A stretch of 64,000 bases of DNA from NCBI RefSeq assembly GCF_001713375.1, contig NZ_CP016449.1, positions 434,001 to 498,000 of the forward strand, written 5' to 3'. Of this stretch, positions 29,148-38,031 are shown piece by piece. A model generated the notes under the pieces. It was not told where the DNA came from, searched no databases, and saw only the letters and a list, made by a program, of their open reading frames with translations. The first letter of the stretch is position 1; each line of letters starts with the position of its first letter. The position numbers and the translations under genes were made by a program. The stretch comes from Hydrogenophaga sp. RAC07 (GTDB lineage: Bacteria > Pseudomonadota > Gammaproteobacteria > Burkholderiales > Burkholderiaceae_C).

Positions 29148-31232
29148 TCAGGCCGAATGGCCCGCCGGGTCGGTGGCCCCGGTCGGCTGGGCGGCGGGCT
29201 CGCTGCCCTCGCCTTCGTTCACGTCGATGGCCAGGGCCAGCGGCGACGAGAGTTCCTCGTCTTCCCCATCCTCGCCCGCGCTGTCGTCCGCCGTGTCGTC
29301 CACCGGCAGGTCCAGGCGCTCGATCACGGTGCCGTGCACATCGAGCGTGATGTCGTCGATCTCGCCGAGCCTGACGCGCACATGCGCACCGCGCGGCAGG
29401 CCGTCGGCGCCCATCACCGGCAGCACCAGGGGCAGCGAATCCGCACGCACGAGGTTGTCTTTCACCAGCGTCGCGGTGAGTTCGGTGGTGCCGCTTTGCT
29501 GCAGGTGCTTGAGCGTCCAGTAACGCTCCATGCCGTTCTGGAAACCGTTGTAGGCGGTGTAGGCGGCGTCGAACGCGCTGATGATCGAAAACAGGTTCGC
29601 GTCTTTCGGCTTGAACGGTGCTGCGAGTGCGGCGGTCTTGCCGTGACGCGCGCAGGCAATGATCTGCCACTGGTTGACCATGTCCACATAACGGCGCAGA
29701 GGCGAGGTGCTCCAGGCGTAGCTCTTCACACCGATGCCGGCGTGCGGCTGCGCCTTGGTGCCCATGCGCACCTTCACGCCCGGCGCCATGCTGGCCTGGC
29801 TGCGGTAGATGCCGGGCACGCCGCAGTCGTTGAGCCAGTTGCCCCAGGTGCTGTTGGCCAGGATCATGGCCTCGGCCACCATCAGGTCCAGCGGCGCACC
29901 GCGCTGGCGCGTGCCGATCACCACCGTCTCGTCGCCCACCGGCTCGTCGCCGGTCTTGCCTTCCAGGCGGAAGGTGTAGTCGGGTCGCGTGAAGTTTTCG
30001 GGCTTGCCGCGCACCACCTCGCGTTGCGCCTTGAGGTGGCGGGCCAGCGTGAAGATGAAGGCCAGCGTGGGCTGCAGCGCGGCGATCTCGGGCACGGCGT
30101 TGTCGGCCGGGGCTTCCCCCGAGAGCCAGGCCTCGGTGATCACGGTGTCGAGCTGGTCGTGGCGCAGGTTCTGCGCGATCGGCACCCGTTCGAGCACGGT
30201 GCGCGTGTCGGTGATGGCCAGCGTGGCTTCGTCAAACGTGACGTAGAGCGAGACCGCCGGGCAGTCCCGCCCGGCCATCAGCGTGTAGGCCTGCACCACC
30301 TCGTCGGGCAGCATGGTGATCTTGTGGCCCGGCATGTAGACGGTGGACAGGCGGTGGCGCGCCACCTGGTCGATGGCGCTCTCGGGCACGATGGCCAGAC
30401 CGGGCGCTGCGATGTGGATGCCCAGCGTGACCGAACCACTGCCCAGGCCTTGCAGCGAGAGCGCGTCGTCGATCTCGGTGGTGTGCGAGTCGTCGATGGA
30501 GAAGGCCTGCACGGTGGCCAGCGGCAGCTCGTCGGTGATCACCGGAGCCTGCAGCGCCGGGAAGCCGGTGCCCTTGGGGAACTGGTCGAACAGGAAACGC
30601 TGCCAGTGGAACTGGTAGGCGCTGCTGATGGCGCCGGCGTTCTGCAACAGGGTCAGTGGCGCGGTGTGGCTGCTGCGCGCGGCCTCGACCACGGCCTTGT
30701 ACTCGGGCGCATTCTTGTCGGGCTTGAAGAGGATCTTGTAGAGCTGCTGGCGCACCGGCTCGGGGCAGGTGCCACCGGCGAGTTCGGCCGCCCAGGCTTC
30801 GATCTGCGCCTGCTGCTGCTTTTTCTTCTCGATGCCGGCCAGCGCCTGGGCCAGGATGTCGGCCGGCGCCTTTTTGTAGCGGCCCTTGCCGGCGCGGCGA
30901 AAGTAGTGCGGCGCACCCTGCAGACACAAGAGCGCGGCCACCTGCTCGGCGGTGCTGGCGCTGCTGTTGAAGTACTCGCGCGCCAGGTCGGCAAAGCCGA
31001 ACTCGTCTTCGGGGGCGAATTCGTAGGCCAGGGCCAGATCCATGTCGGTGGACAGCTCGGTGGCCGAGGCCATCAAGGCGGCGGGGGCGGGTTTTTCAAA
31101 CCGCAGCAGCGCGTTGACCGCCTTGACCTTGACGCGCTTGCCGGAATCGAGCTCGACTTGCAGGGAACTTTCAGCCTCGGACAGGAGGCGGCCGGTCAAC
31201 AACTTGCCGGCTTCATCAAACAGGATGTGCAT
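29148..31232 (-). CDS. RNase II-family (RNB domain) exoribonuclease
   Basis: RNB enzymes degrade single-stranded RNA 3' to 5'. The 694-residue protein has an unusual N-terminal half without a clear cold-shock domain, then the RNB catalytic domain with the four-Asp-type motif SIDDSHTTEIDDALSL and STSPLRRYVDMVNQWQ near its end, and a short S1-like C-terminal segment followed by an acidic low-complexity tail (about the last 50 residues). It is more like the divergent RNase II-type proteins of betaproteobacteria than E. coli Rnb or RNase R, so I give no symbol. Confidence 0.9.
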   Translation of the reverse strand: MHILFDEAGKLLTGRLLSEAESSLQVELDSGKRVKVKAVNALLRFEKPAPAALMASATELSTDMDLALAYEFAPEDEFGFADLAREYFNSSASTAEQVAALLCLQGAPHYFRRAGKGRYKKAPADILAQALAGIEKKKQQQAQIEAWAAELAGGTCPEPVRQQLYKILFKPDKNAPEYKAVVEAARSSHTAPLTLLQNAGAISSAYQFHWQRFLFDQFPKGTGFPALQAPVITDELPLATVQAFSIDDSHTTEIDDALSLQGLGSGSVTLGIHIAAPGLAIVPESAIDQVARHRLSTVYMPGHKITMLPDEVVQAYTLMAGRDCPAVSLYVTFDEATLAITDTRTVLERVPIAQNLRHDQLDTVITEAWLSGEAPADNAVPEIAALQPTLAFIFTLARHLKAQREVVRGKPENFTRPDYTFRLEGKTGDEPVGDETVVIGTRQRGAPLDLMVAEAMILANSTWGNWLNDCGVPGIYRSQASMAPGVKVRMGTKAQPHAGIGVKSYAWSTSPLRRYVDMVNQWQIIACARHGKTAALAAPFKPKDANLFSIISAFDAAYTAYNGFQNGMERYWTLKHLQQSGTTELTATLVKDNLVRADSLPLVLPVMGADGLPRGAHVRVRLGEIDDITLDVHGTVIERLDLPVDDTADDSAGEDGEDEELSSPLALAIDVNEGEGSEPAAQPTGATDPAGHSA

Positions 31233-31256
31233 GGGCCGGATTGTCCCATGGGGGCG

Positions 31257-31865
31257 CTACAGACCTAAGAACGCAAAGACATCATTGATATGTGCGTCGA
31301 AGTCGCTGATGGCGTGGTCGCTGCCTTCGAGCAGGCGCACCGTGCCCCCCGCGCAAAAAGCCTGCATTTCCCGCCAGTCCAGCACCTCGTCGCCCTTGGA
31401 AACGATGGCGAACAGGCCCTCGGGCCGGGTGGGATGGAGGGCCGCCAGCCGCTCGATGTCGGCCTGCTGGGCTGTGAGCTCGTCCACAAAGCCGGGCTGG
31501 AAAAAGAAACGTTCCTGCGGGTCGTGCCATGCCGTCTGCTCGCCGATGTAAGCCGAAAGATCGCGCGCCGGGAACGGGGCGGGGTTGAGCAACACCGCGG
31601 GGCAGCCGGTCTGCAGCGAGAACCACCGGGCGTAGAAGCCGCCCAGCGAGGAGCCCACCACCGCCGTGGTCTCGCGCGGCCAGCCGGCCGTGCCCTGCAT
31701 CACCCGGGCCATCGCCTCGGCGGGCGAGGGCGGCAGCTGCGGGCACCACCAGGTCACGCCCGGGTGCCTGGCCTGCACACGGGCGGCCACCTTCTGCGCT
31801 TTCATGGACTGTGGCGACGACCGAAAGCCGTGGAGATAGAGCAGGTGGGTGGTGGCTGGGCGCAT
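31257..31865 (-). CDS. YqiA-like alpha/beta-hydrolase (esterase)
   Basis: A 202-residue alpha/beta-hydrolase with the N-terminal LLYLHGFRSSPQS, nucleophile elbow GSSLGG, and a late Asp/His pair region (SKGDEVLDW and GSDHAISDF). These match the YqiA/esterase family, which hydrolyses small acyl esters in the cytoplasm; the natural substrate is unknown. I chose ATG 31865. An upstream in-frame ATG (31889) would overlap the start of the divergent rodA gene. Confidence 0.85.
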   Translation of the reverse strand: MRPATTHLLYLHGFRSSPQSMKAQKVAARVQARHPGVTWWCPQLPPSPAEAMARVMQGTAGWPRETTAVVGSSLGGFYARWFSLQTGCPAVLLNPAPFPARDLSAYIGEQTAWHDPQERFFFQPGFVDELTAQQADIERLAALHPTRPEGLFAIVSKGDEVLDWREMQAFCAGGTVRLLEGSDHAISDFDAHINDVFAFLGL

Positions 31866-31887
31866 CGGCGAAGGATAATCGCGCTCC

Positions 31888-33042
31888 ATGTCCGCCGTGT
31901 TCGACAAACCCTCCCTGCTGCAGCGCATTGCCCCGGTCTTTCTGGGATTCGATCTGCCGCTGCTGCTGGCCATCCTGATCATGGCGGGTGCGGGTCTGTT
32001 GACCATGTACTCGGTCGGCTTCGACCACGGCACGCGGTTCGAATCCCACGGACGCAACATGTTGATCGCCGCGGGTGTGTTGTTCCTCGTGGCGCAGATT
32101 CCGCCGCACCGCCTCATGAGCCTGGCCTTGCCGGCCTACGCGTTGGGCGTGATCCTGCTGCTGGGCGTGGAGTTTTTCGGCATCGAACGCAAGGGATCGC
32201 AGCGCTGGTTGAACGTCGGCATGGTGATCCAGCCCAGCGAGTTGATGAAGATTGCCATGCCCCTCATGCTGGCCTGGTGGTTCCACCGCCGCGAAGGCCA
32301 GCTCAAGCCGCTGGACTTCGTGGCCGCCGGCCTGCTGCTGGTGCTGCCGGTGGCACTCGTGCTCATGCAGCCCGACCTGGGCACCTCGTTGTTGGTGCTC
32401 TCCTCCGGCCTGTTCGTCATCTTCTTCGCCGGCCTGAGCTGGAAGCTCATCCTGCCGCCGGTGCTGATCGGCGCGGTGGCCATCGTGCTGCTGATCTCCT
32501 TTGAGGGTCAGCTGTGCGCGCCCGACGTGGACTGGCATGTGCTGCGCGAGTACCAGCGCCAGCGCGTTTGCACGCTGCTCGATCCGTCCAAGGACCCGCT
32601 GGGCAAGGGCTTCCACATCATCCAGGGCATGATCGCCATCGGCTCGGGGGGGGTGTGGGGCAAGGGCTTCATGCAGGGCACGCAGACCCACCTGGAATTC
32701 ATCCCCGAGCGCACCACCGACTTCATCTACGCCGCCTTCTCCGAAGAGTTCGGCCTGGTCGGCACGCTGTGCCTCATGGCCGGCTTCATCTTCCTCATCG
32801 TGCGCGGCCTGGTCATCGCCATGGAGGCGCCCACCCTGTTTTCGCGCCTGCTGGCCGGTGCGCTCACGCTCAACATCTTTGTCTACGCCTTCGTCAACAT
32901 GGGCATGGTCAGCGGCATCCTGCCGGTGGTGGGCGTGCCCCTGCCGTTCGTGAGCTACGGCGGCACCGCCATGGTCACCATGGGCGTGGGCCTGGGCATG
33001 CTGATGTCCATCGCCAAGTCCCGGCGCTTCATGCAGTCATGA
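31888..33042 (+). CDS. rodA: Rod-shape peptidoglycan polymerase RodA (SEDS family)
   Basis: RodA is the SEDS glycosyltransferase of the elongation machinery, paired with PBP2. The 384-residue protein has about ten membrane segments and the presumed catalytic Asp163 in MQPDLGTS. Family phrases GSQRWLN, IQPSELMKI, FIPERTTDFIYA and FVSYGGTAM are present. A GATAAT sequence at 31874-31879 ends 8 bp before the ATG, resembling a -10 box very close to the start. The usual neighbours mreBCD and mrdA are absent here. The next gene overlaps its stop by 4 bp. Confidence 0.95.
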   Translation: MSAVFDKPSLLQRIAPVFLGFDLPLLLAILIMAGAGLLTMYSVGFDHGTRFESHGRNMLIAAGVLFLVAQIPPHRLMSLALPAYALGVILLLGVEFFGIERKGSQRWLNVGMVIQPSELMKIAMPLMLAWWFHRREGQLKPLDFVAAGLLLVLPVALVLMQPDLGTSLLVLSSGLFVIFFAGLSWKLILPPVLIGAVAIVLLISFEGQLCAPDVDWHVLREYQRQRVCTLLDPSKDPLGKGFHIIQGMIAIGSGGVWGKGFMQGTQTHLEFIPERTTDFIYAAFSEEFGLVGTLCLMAGFIFLIVRGLVIAMEAPTLFSRLLAGALTLNIFVYAFVNMGMVSGILPVVGVPLPFVSYGGTAMVTMGVGLGMLMSIAKSRRFMQS

Positions 33043-33926
33043 CGGTCGCTGTTGTCGGCGCGGGCAACATGGGCGGCGCGCTGGTGGAGCGGCTGTGCGA
33101 AGCCGGCTGGCCCGTGACGGTGTGCGACACCGACCCGCTGCGCCAGCAGCAGGCCCTGGCCGCCGGTGCCAGCCTGGCCGACTCACCGTTCTCGGCGGTG
33201 GCGCAGCTCGGGCCCCGGGACGCCCTGGTGATCGTGGTGGTGGACGCCGACCAGTGCCGCGAGGTGCTGTGGGGCGAGGAGGGCGCCTCCGTCGGCATGC
33301 GGCCCGGCCAGGCTGTCGTGCTGTGCCCCACCATCGCACCCGAAGACACCGTGTCCATCGCCCAGCGGCTTGCCGCGCAGGGCATCGATTGCATCGACGC
33401 GCCCATGTCGGGCGGCCCACAACGCGCTCGCGATGGCCGCATGAGCCTGATGGTGGCCGCGCCAGCGGCGGTGCTGGATCGCCACGCCGATCTGCTGGCC
33501 GCCCTGTCGCTCAACGTGATGCGCATCAGCGACCGTGTGGGCGATGGCGCTCGCACCAAGCTGGTCAACAACCTGCTGGCCGGCATCAACCTGGTGGGTG
33601 CGGCCGAGGTGCTGGCCCTGGCCGAACGTTTGGGGCTGGACCTCGGCACCACGCTGGACGTGATCGAACGGTCGAGTGGCCAGAGCTGGATCGGCTCGGA
33701 CCGCATGCGCCGCGCAATCGGCGGCGACCTGGCCCCGCGCGCCCACGTGACCCTGCTGGAAAAAGACACCCGGCTGGCGGTGGCGGCGGCGCGCAGCGTC
33801 GGGTTTGAAGGCCCGCTGGGCGCGAGCGCGGCCGGGGTGTTCAAGGCGGCCCATGCGGCGGGCATGGCCGATCTGGACGACGCCGCGCTGCTCGCGTTCC
33901 TGCGCCAGACGGCCCCAAGACCCTGA
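33039..33926 (+). CDS. NAD(P)-dependent beta-hydroxyacid dehydrogenase family protein
   Basis: A 295-residue member of the 3-hydroxyisobutyrate/6-phosphogluconate dehydrogenase superfamily. It has the N-terminal Rossmann motif VAVVGAGNMGGALVERL, the substrate-site phrase CIDAPMSGGPQRARDG, and the catalytic-lysine helix region GARTKLVNNLLAGINLVGAAE. The exact substrate (hydroxyisobutyrate, tartronate semialdehyde, glyoxylate and others) cannot be told from sequence. It overlaps the rodA stop by 4 bp, so the two are probably cotranscribed despite unrelated roles. Confidence 0.87.
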   Translation: MTVAVVGAGNMGGALVERLCEAGWPVTVCDTDPLRQQQALAAGASLADSPFSAVAQLGPRDALVIVVVDADQCREVLWGEEGASVGMRPGQAVVLCPTIAPEDTVSIAQRLAAQGIDCIDAPMSGGPQRARDGRMSLMVAAPAAVLDRHADLLAALSLNVMRISDRVGDGARTKLVNNLLAGINLVGAAEVLALAERLGLDLGTTLDVIERSSGQSWIGSDRMRRAIGGDLAPRAHVTLLEKDTRLAVAAARSVGFEGPLGASAAGVFKAAHAAGMADLDDAALLAFLRQTAPRP

Positions 33927-33964
33927 CACCAGCGCGCGGGGCGGGTCGTTCTTACAATGACCCC

Positions 33965-35425
33965 ATGATTTCACGCGAACCCACCCTGGCCCGTCTGGCC
34001 ACCGCCCAAAGCCTGCTCCTCGAACCGTTTGGCCTCACGCCCGCGCATTTGCAGCGAGCGCTCGGCGAGATCATGTCGCACGGCGTGGACGATGCCGACC
34101 TGTATTTCCAGACCACGCGCAGCGAAGGCTGGAGCTTGGAAGAGGGCATCGTCAAGACCGGCAGCTTCAGCATCGACCAGGGCGTGGGCGTGCGTGCGGT
34201 CAGCGGCGAGAAAACCGCGTTTGCGTATTCCGACGACCTCTCCTGGGACTCGCTGCTGGACGCCGCGCACACCGTGCGCAGCATTTCCGGCCAGGGCCAG
34301 TCGAAAAAGGTCAAGACGCCGGCTTCCAAGGTGGCCAAGTCGCGCTCGCTCTACGGCGGCGTGGACCCGATCGGCACGCTCGACAGCACGGCCAAGGTGG
34401 CGCTGCTGGAGAAGGTGGAAAAAATGGCCAAGGCCAAGGACCCGCGCGTGGTGCAGGTGATGGCCGGTCTGGCCGCCGAACACGACGTGGTGCTGGTGGC
34501 GCGCGCCGACGGCACGCTGGCCGCCGACGTGCGCCCGCTGATCCGCCTGTCGGTCACCGTGATCGCCGAGCAGGCTGGCCGCCGCGAGGTGGGCTCGTCG
34601 GGTGGCGGTGGCCGGTTTGGCCTGGCCTACTTTGACGAGGCCATGGTGCAGACCTACGTGGACGAAGCCGTGTCGTCGGCGCTGACCAACCTCGACGCCC
34701 GGCCTGCGCCGGCTGGGGAGATGGTGGTGGTGCTGGGCTCGGGCTGGCCGGGCATCCTGCTGCACGAAGCCGTGGGCCATGGGCTTGAAGGCGACTTCAA
34801 CCGCAAGGGCTCCAGCGCCTTCGCCGGGCGCATTGGCCAGCGCGTGGCGGCCAAGGGCGTGACCGTGCTCGACGACGGCACCATCGCCGACCGCCGCGGC
34901 TCGCTCAACGTGGACGACGAAGGCCACACCTCACAGAAGAACGTGCTGATCGAAGACGGCATCCTGCGCGGCTACATCCAGGATTCGATGAACGCGCGCC
35001 TGATGGGCGTGAAGCCCACCGGCAACGGCCGGCGCGAGAGCTACGCCCACGTGCCCATGCCGCGCATGACCAACACTTACATGCTCGGTGGCGACAAGGC
35101 GCCCGAGGAAATCGTGGCCAGCATCAAGAAGGGCCTGTACGCGACCAACTTCGGTGGCGGCCAGGTCGACATCACGTCGGGCAAGTTCGTGTTTTCCGCG
35201 AGCCAGGCCTACTGGGTGGAAAACGGCCAGATCCAGTACCCGGTGAAGGGCGCCACGCTGGTCGGCAACGGCCCCGATTCGCTGACCCGCGTGAGCATGA
35301 TCGGCAACGACATGAAGCTCGACAGTGGCGTGGGCACCTGCGGCAAGGAAGGCCAGAGCGTGCCGGTGGGCGTGGGCCAGCCCACCTTGCGCATCGATGG
35401 TTTGACGGTCGGCGGCACCGCCTGA
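33965..35425 (+). CDS. tldD: Metalloprotease TldD
   Basis: TldD pairs with PmbA/TldE as a zinc peptidase that processes small proteins such as microcin precursors and the CcdA antitoxin. The 486-residue product shows the TldD-specific metal motif HEAVGHGLEGD with His267 and His271, followed by the NRKGSSAFAGRIG segment. pmbA is not in this window. A TACAAT sequence at 33953-33958 ends 6 bp before ATG 33965, so the transcript may have no leader. Confidence 0.95.
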   Translation: MISREPTLARLATAQSLLLEPFGLTPAHLQRALGEIMSHGVDDADLYFQTTRSEGWSLEEGIVKTGSFSIDQGVGVRAVSGEKTAFAYSDDLSWDSLLDAAHTVRSISGQGQSKKVKTPASKVAKSRSLYGGVDPIGTLDSTAKVALLEKVEKMAKAKDPRVVQVMAGLAAEHDVVLVARADGTLAADVRPLIRLSVTVIAEQAGRREVGSSGGGGRFGLAYFDEAMVQTYVDEAVSSALTNLDARPAPAGEMVVVLGSGWPGILLHEAVGHGLEGDFNRKGSSAFAGRIGQRVAAKGVTVLDDGTIADRRGSLNVDDEGHTSQKNVLIEDGILRGYIQDSMNARLMGVKPTGNGRRESYAHVPMPRMTNTYMLGGDKAPEEIVASIKKGLYATNFGGGQVDITSGKFVFSASQAYWVENGQIQYPVKGATLVGNGPDSLTRVSMIGNDMKLDSGVGTCGKEGQSVPVGVGQPTLRIDGLTVGGTA

Positions 35426-35442
35426 TCTTTCTGCGCTGAACG

Positions 35443-36942
35443 TCAAGCCGGGGACGACGAGGGCGTTTTTCCCGGCTTTTTCACGACTGCGTATCGGAGC
35501 AAGGTTTGCTCTCGGGCCACGGCGTGGTCGACCACCGGCCTTGGGTAGGTCTTGCCCAGCTCAACGCCAGCACCCAGCAGTTCCATCTCGCGCGCCAGCC
35601 ACGGCGCGTGGATCGCGGCATCCGGCAGGCCCGCGATCTCGGGCAGGTAGCGCCGGATGAACCTGGCCTGCGGGTCGAACTTCTCGCTCTGGCTCACCGG
35701 GTTGAAGATGCGGAAGTAGGGCTGCGCATCGCAACCGCTGGAGCTGGCCCACTGCCAGCCGCCGTTGTTGGCCGCCAAGTCGAAGTCGATCAGCTTCTCG
35801 GCAAAGTACCGCTCTCCCCACTGCCAGTGGATGCCGAGGTCCTTCACCAGAAAACTCGCCACCACCATGCGCAGGCGGTTGTGCATGTAGCCGGTCTGGT
35901 TGATCTGGTGCATGGCCGCGTCCACCAGCGGGTAGCCCGTGCGGCCCTCGCACCAGGCGGCGAACAGCTCCTTGGCGTGTTTGCCGTGCTCGAACTTGAT
36001 GTGGTCGTACTCGGGCTTGAAGGCCTTGTCCACCACGTGCGGGAAGTTGGCCATCACCTGGTGGTAGAAGTCGCGCCAGATCAGTTCCGAGAGCCAGGTG
36101 CTCGCGCCCACCATCCCCTGCAGGTGCATCTGGTACGCCACCGAGGCCAGGTGGCGGATCGAGATGGTGCCGAAGCGCAGGTGCACGCTGAGGTAGCTCG
36201 GGCCTTTCACGGCGGGGAAGTTGCGCGTCTCGTCGTAGCGGTCGATGCGCTCCACGAAGTCTTCAAACAGGCGGTGTGCGCCACTGGCGCCCGTGGGCAG
36301 CGGCAGTTGCGACAGGTTGGTGGGCTCGAAGCCGATGTCGGCCAATGTGGGCACCGGCTTGGCCCACGCCGCAGGCACCGGCGCCAGGGTGCGCGCGTAC
36401 TGCGCCACCGGGTAGGCCTTGAGGTGGAAGGATGTGAGCGCCTTGAGCCAGGCGTTCTTGTAGGGCGTGAACACACCGAACGCGTTGCCCATCTGCGTGA
36501 GCACCTCGCGCCGCTCGAAGATCACGTGGTCCTTGTGGCTGTGCAGCAGGATGCCGGCGTGCGCCAGGTCGCCGAACACATGGGCGTCGCGCTCCTTGGC
36601 CGCAGGCTCGTCGTCGTGGTTGGCAAACACCGCCTGCACCGCAAGCTCTTGGGCCAGCGCCGGCACCGCCTTGACCGACTGGCCGTGCATCACGATCAGG
36701 CCCACGCCGTCCGCGCCGTTCTCGCGACCCAGGGTGCGCAACGCGCTGTCGAGTTCCACCAGCGATTCGCGTATGAACTCCACACGCCGGTCCGCCCGTG
36801 GCAGGGCGTCGAGGATGTCGGTGTCGAAGACGAACACGCACCAGACCTGCCGGCACACCTTGAGCGCGTGGTACAGCGCGGCGTTGTCTTCGGCGCGCAG
36901 GTCGCGGCGGAACCACATCAGGCCTTTGTCGTAGGTGTTCAT
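35443..36942 (-). CDS. phrB: Deoxyribodipyrimidine photolyase
   Basis: This FAD-dependent enzyme reverses cyclobutane pyrimidine dimers using light. The 499-residue protein has the N-terminal antenna-binding Rossmann domain (LMWFRRDLRAEDN), the FAD-binding helical domain with SELIWRDFYHQ, TGYPLVDAAMHQI and NRLRMVVASFLVKDL, and GGWQWASSSGCDAQPYFRIFNP, all diagnostic of class I CPD photolyases. ATG 36942 is divergent from yqgE across a 76-bp gap; its 3' end is convergent with tldD. Confidence 0.95.
   Translation of the reverse strand: MNTYDKGLMWFRRDLRAEDNAALYHALKVCRQVWCVFVFDTDILDALPRADRRVEFIRESLVELDSALRTLGRENGADGVGLIVMHGQSVKAVPALAQELAVQAVFANHDDEPAAKERDAHVFGDLAHAGILLHSHKDHVIFERREVLTQMGNAFGVFTPYKNAWLKALTSFHLKAYPVAQYARTLAPVPAAWAKPVPTLADIGFEPTNLSQLPLPTGASGAHRLFEDFVERIDRYDETRNFPAVKGPSYLSVHLRFGTISIRHLASVAYQMHLQGMVGASTWLSELIWRDFYHQVMANFPHVVDKAFKPEYDHIKFEHGKHAKELFAAWCEGRTGYPLVDAAMHQINQTGYMHNRLRMVVASFLVKDLGIHWQWGERYFAEKLIDFDLAANNGGWQWASSSGCDAQPYFRIFNPVSQSEKFDPQARFIRRYLPEIAGLPDAAIHAPWLAREMELLGAGVELGKTYPRPVVDHAVAREQTLLRYAVVKKPGKTPSSSPA
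35445..35481 (+). terminator. Probable tldD terminator inside the 3' end of phrB
   Basis: AAGCCGGG (35445-35452) pairs with CCCGGCTT (35471-35478), with a run of five T ending at 35481. The loop is long (18 nt). It lies 20 bp after the tldD stop, inside the final codons of the convergent photolyase gene. Confidence 0.5.
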
Positions 36943-37018
36943 GCGTCCGGGCGGGTGGGGCTGGGGGGATGGTGGTGGCCACCTCTGTGGGGGCGGACAA
37001 GCGGCTTAAAATCGGCCG

Positions 37019-37606
37019 ATGCCAGCTGATTTTGCCCCCATCAACCTGACCAATCATTTCCTGATTGCGATGCCCGGCCTCAGCGATGAGCTATTTGGCC
37101 GCAGCGTGGTGTTCATGTGCGAGCACAGCGAACGTGGGGCGCTCGGCCTGGTGATCAACAAGCCCAGCGACATCCTGTTGCCCCGCCTGTTCGAGAAGGT
37201 CGACCTGCCCATGGGCCGAGATGATCTGCTGCAGCTGCCCGTGTTCCAGGGCGGCCCGGTGCAGACCGAGCGCGGTTTTGTGCTGCACGAGGCGGTGTCG
37301 GGCGAGGGCGAATCGGTCTACGCCTCCACGCTCTCGATTCCCGGTGGTCTGGAAATGACCACCTCCAAGGACGTGCTGGAGGCCATGGCCTCGGGCGCGG
37401 GCCCGCGCCGTGTGTTCGTGTCGCTCGGTTACGCCTCGTGGGGCCAGGGCCAGCTCGAATCGGAAATCACCGAGAACAGCTGGCTCACGGTCGAAGCCGA
37501 CCCCAGTCTGATCTTTGACGCGCCGGTGGCCGAACGCTACGAGCGCGCGATGGCCTTGCTCGGTCTGCAGCCCTGGATGCTTTCACCGGACGCAGGCCAC
37601 GCATGA
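37019..37606 (+). CDS. yqgE: YqgE/AlgH family protein
   Basis: This 195-residue protein has the family phrases FLIAMPGLSDELFGRSVVFM, GALGLVINKP, FQGGPVQTERGFVLH and LGYASWGQGQLE. The role is unsettled; it is named AlgH in Pseudomonas. A TAAAAT sequence ends 6 bp before ATG 37019, again leaving little leader. It overlaps ruvX by 4 bp, the usual yqgE-ruvX arrangement in proteobacteria, and heads the pyr gene run. Confidence 0.93.
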   Translation: MPADFAPINLTNHFLIAMPGLSDELFGRSVVFMCEHSERGALGLVINKPSDILLPRLFEKVDLPMGRDDLLQLPVFQGGPVQTERGFVLHEAVSGEGESVYASTLSIPGGLEMTTSKDVLEAMASGAGPRRVFVSLGYASWGQGQLESEITENSWLTVEADPSLIFDAPVAERYERAMALLGLQPWMLSPDAGHA

Positions 37607-38031
37607 GTGCACCTGCCGCTGCGCCCACGACCCTTGAAGTCCCGGCGCATTGCCAGATGTTTCTGGCGTTCGACTACGGCCAGAAGCGCACCGGGGTGGC
37701 CACCGGCAACCGCATCACGCGCAGCGCCACACCGCAGGCCACCATCAACGCCGAGGGCGATGCGCGCTTTGCCTTGATCGCGCAACGCCTGAAAGAGTGG
37801 CAGCCCGATGCGCTGGTGGTCGGTGTGCCCTACCACCCCGACGGCGCGGCGCACGAAAACACCGCGCGCGCCCTCAAGTTCGCCCGCCAGCTGCGCGGCC
37901 GCCACGGCCTGCCGGTGTTTGAAGTGGACGAGCGCTACAGCACCACCGAAGCCCACAGCCTGGGCGCGAAAGACGCCGACGCGGCGTCGGCCTGCATCAT
38001 CCTGGAACAATTCTTGAGGAGTTTGCCTTGA
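37603..38031 (+). CDS. ruvX: RuvX/YqgF family (Holliday-junction resolvase-like) nuclease
   Basis: The 142-residue RNase H-fold protein has [16 protein letters not shown] (catalytic Asp region), [10 protein letters not shown], and the C-terminal [10 protein letters not shown] and [13 protein letters not shown]. YqgF proteins act in 16S rRNA 3'-end maturation in E. coli and were first proposed as resolvases. It overlaps yqgE by 4 bp and shares a TTGA junction with pyrR. Confidence 0.94.
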   Translation: MSAPAAAPTTLEVPAHCQMFLAFDYGQKRTGVATGNRITRSATPQATINAEGDARFALIAQRLKEWQPDALVVGVPYHPDGAAHENTARALKFARQLRGRHGLPVFEVDERYSTTEAHSLGAKDADAASACIILEQFLRSLP

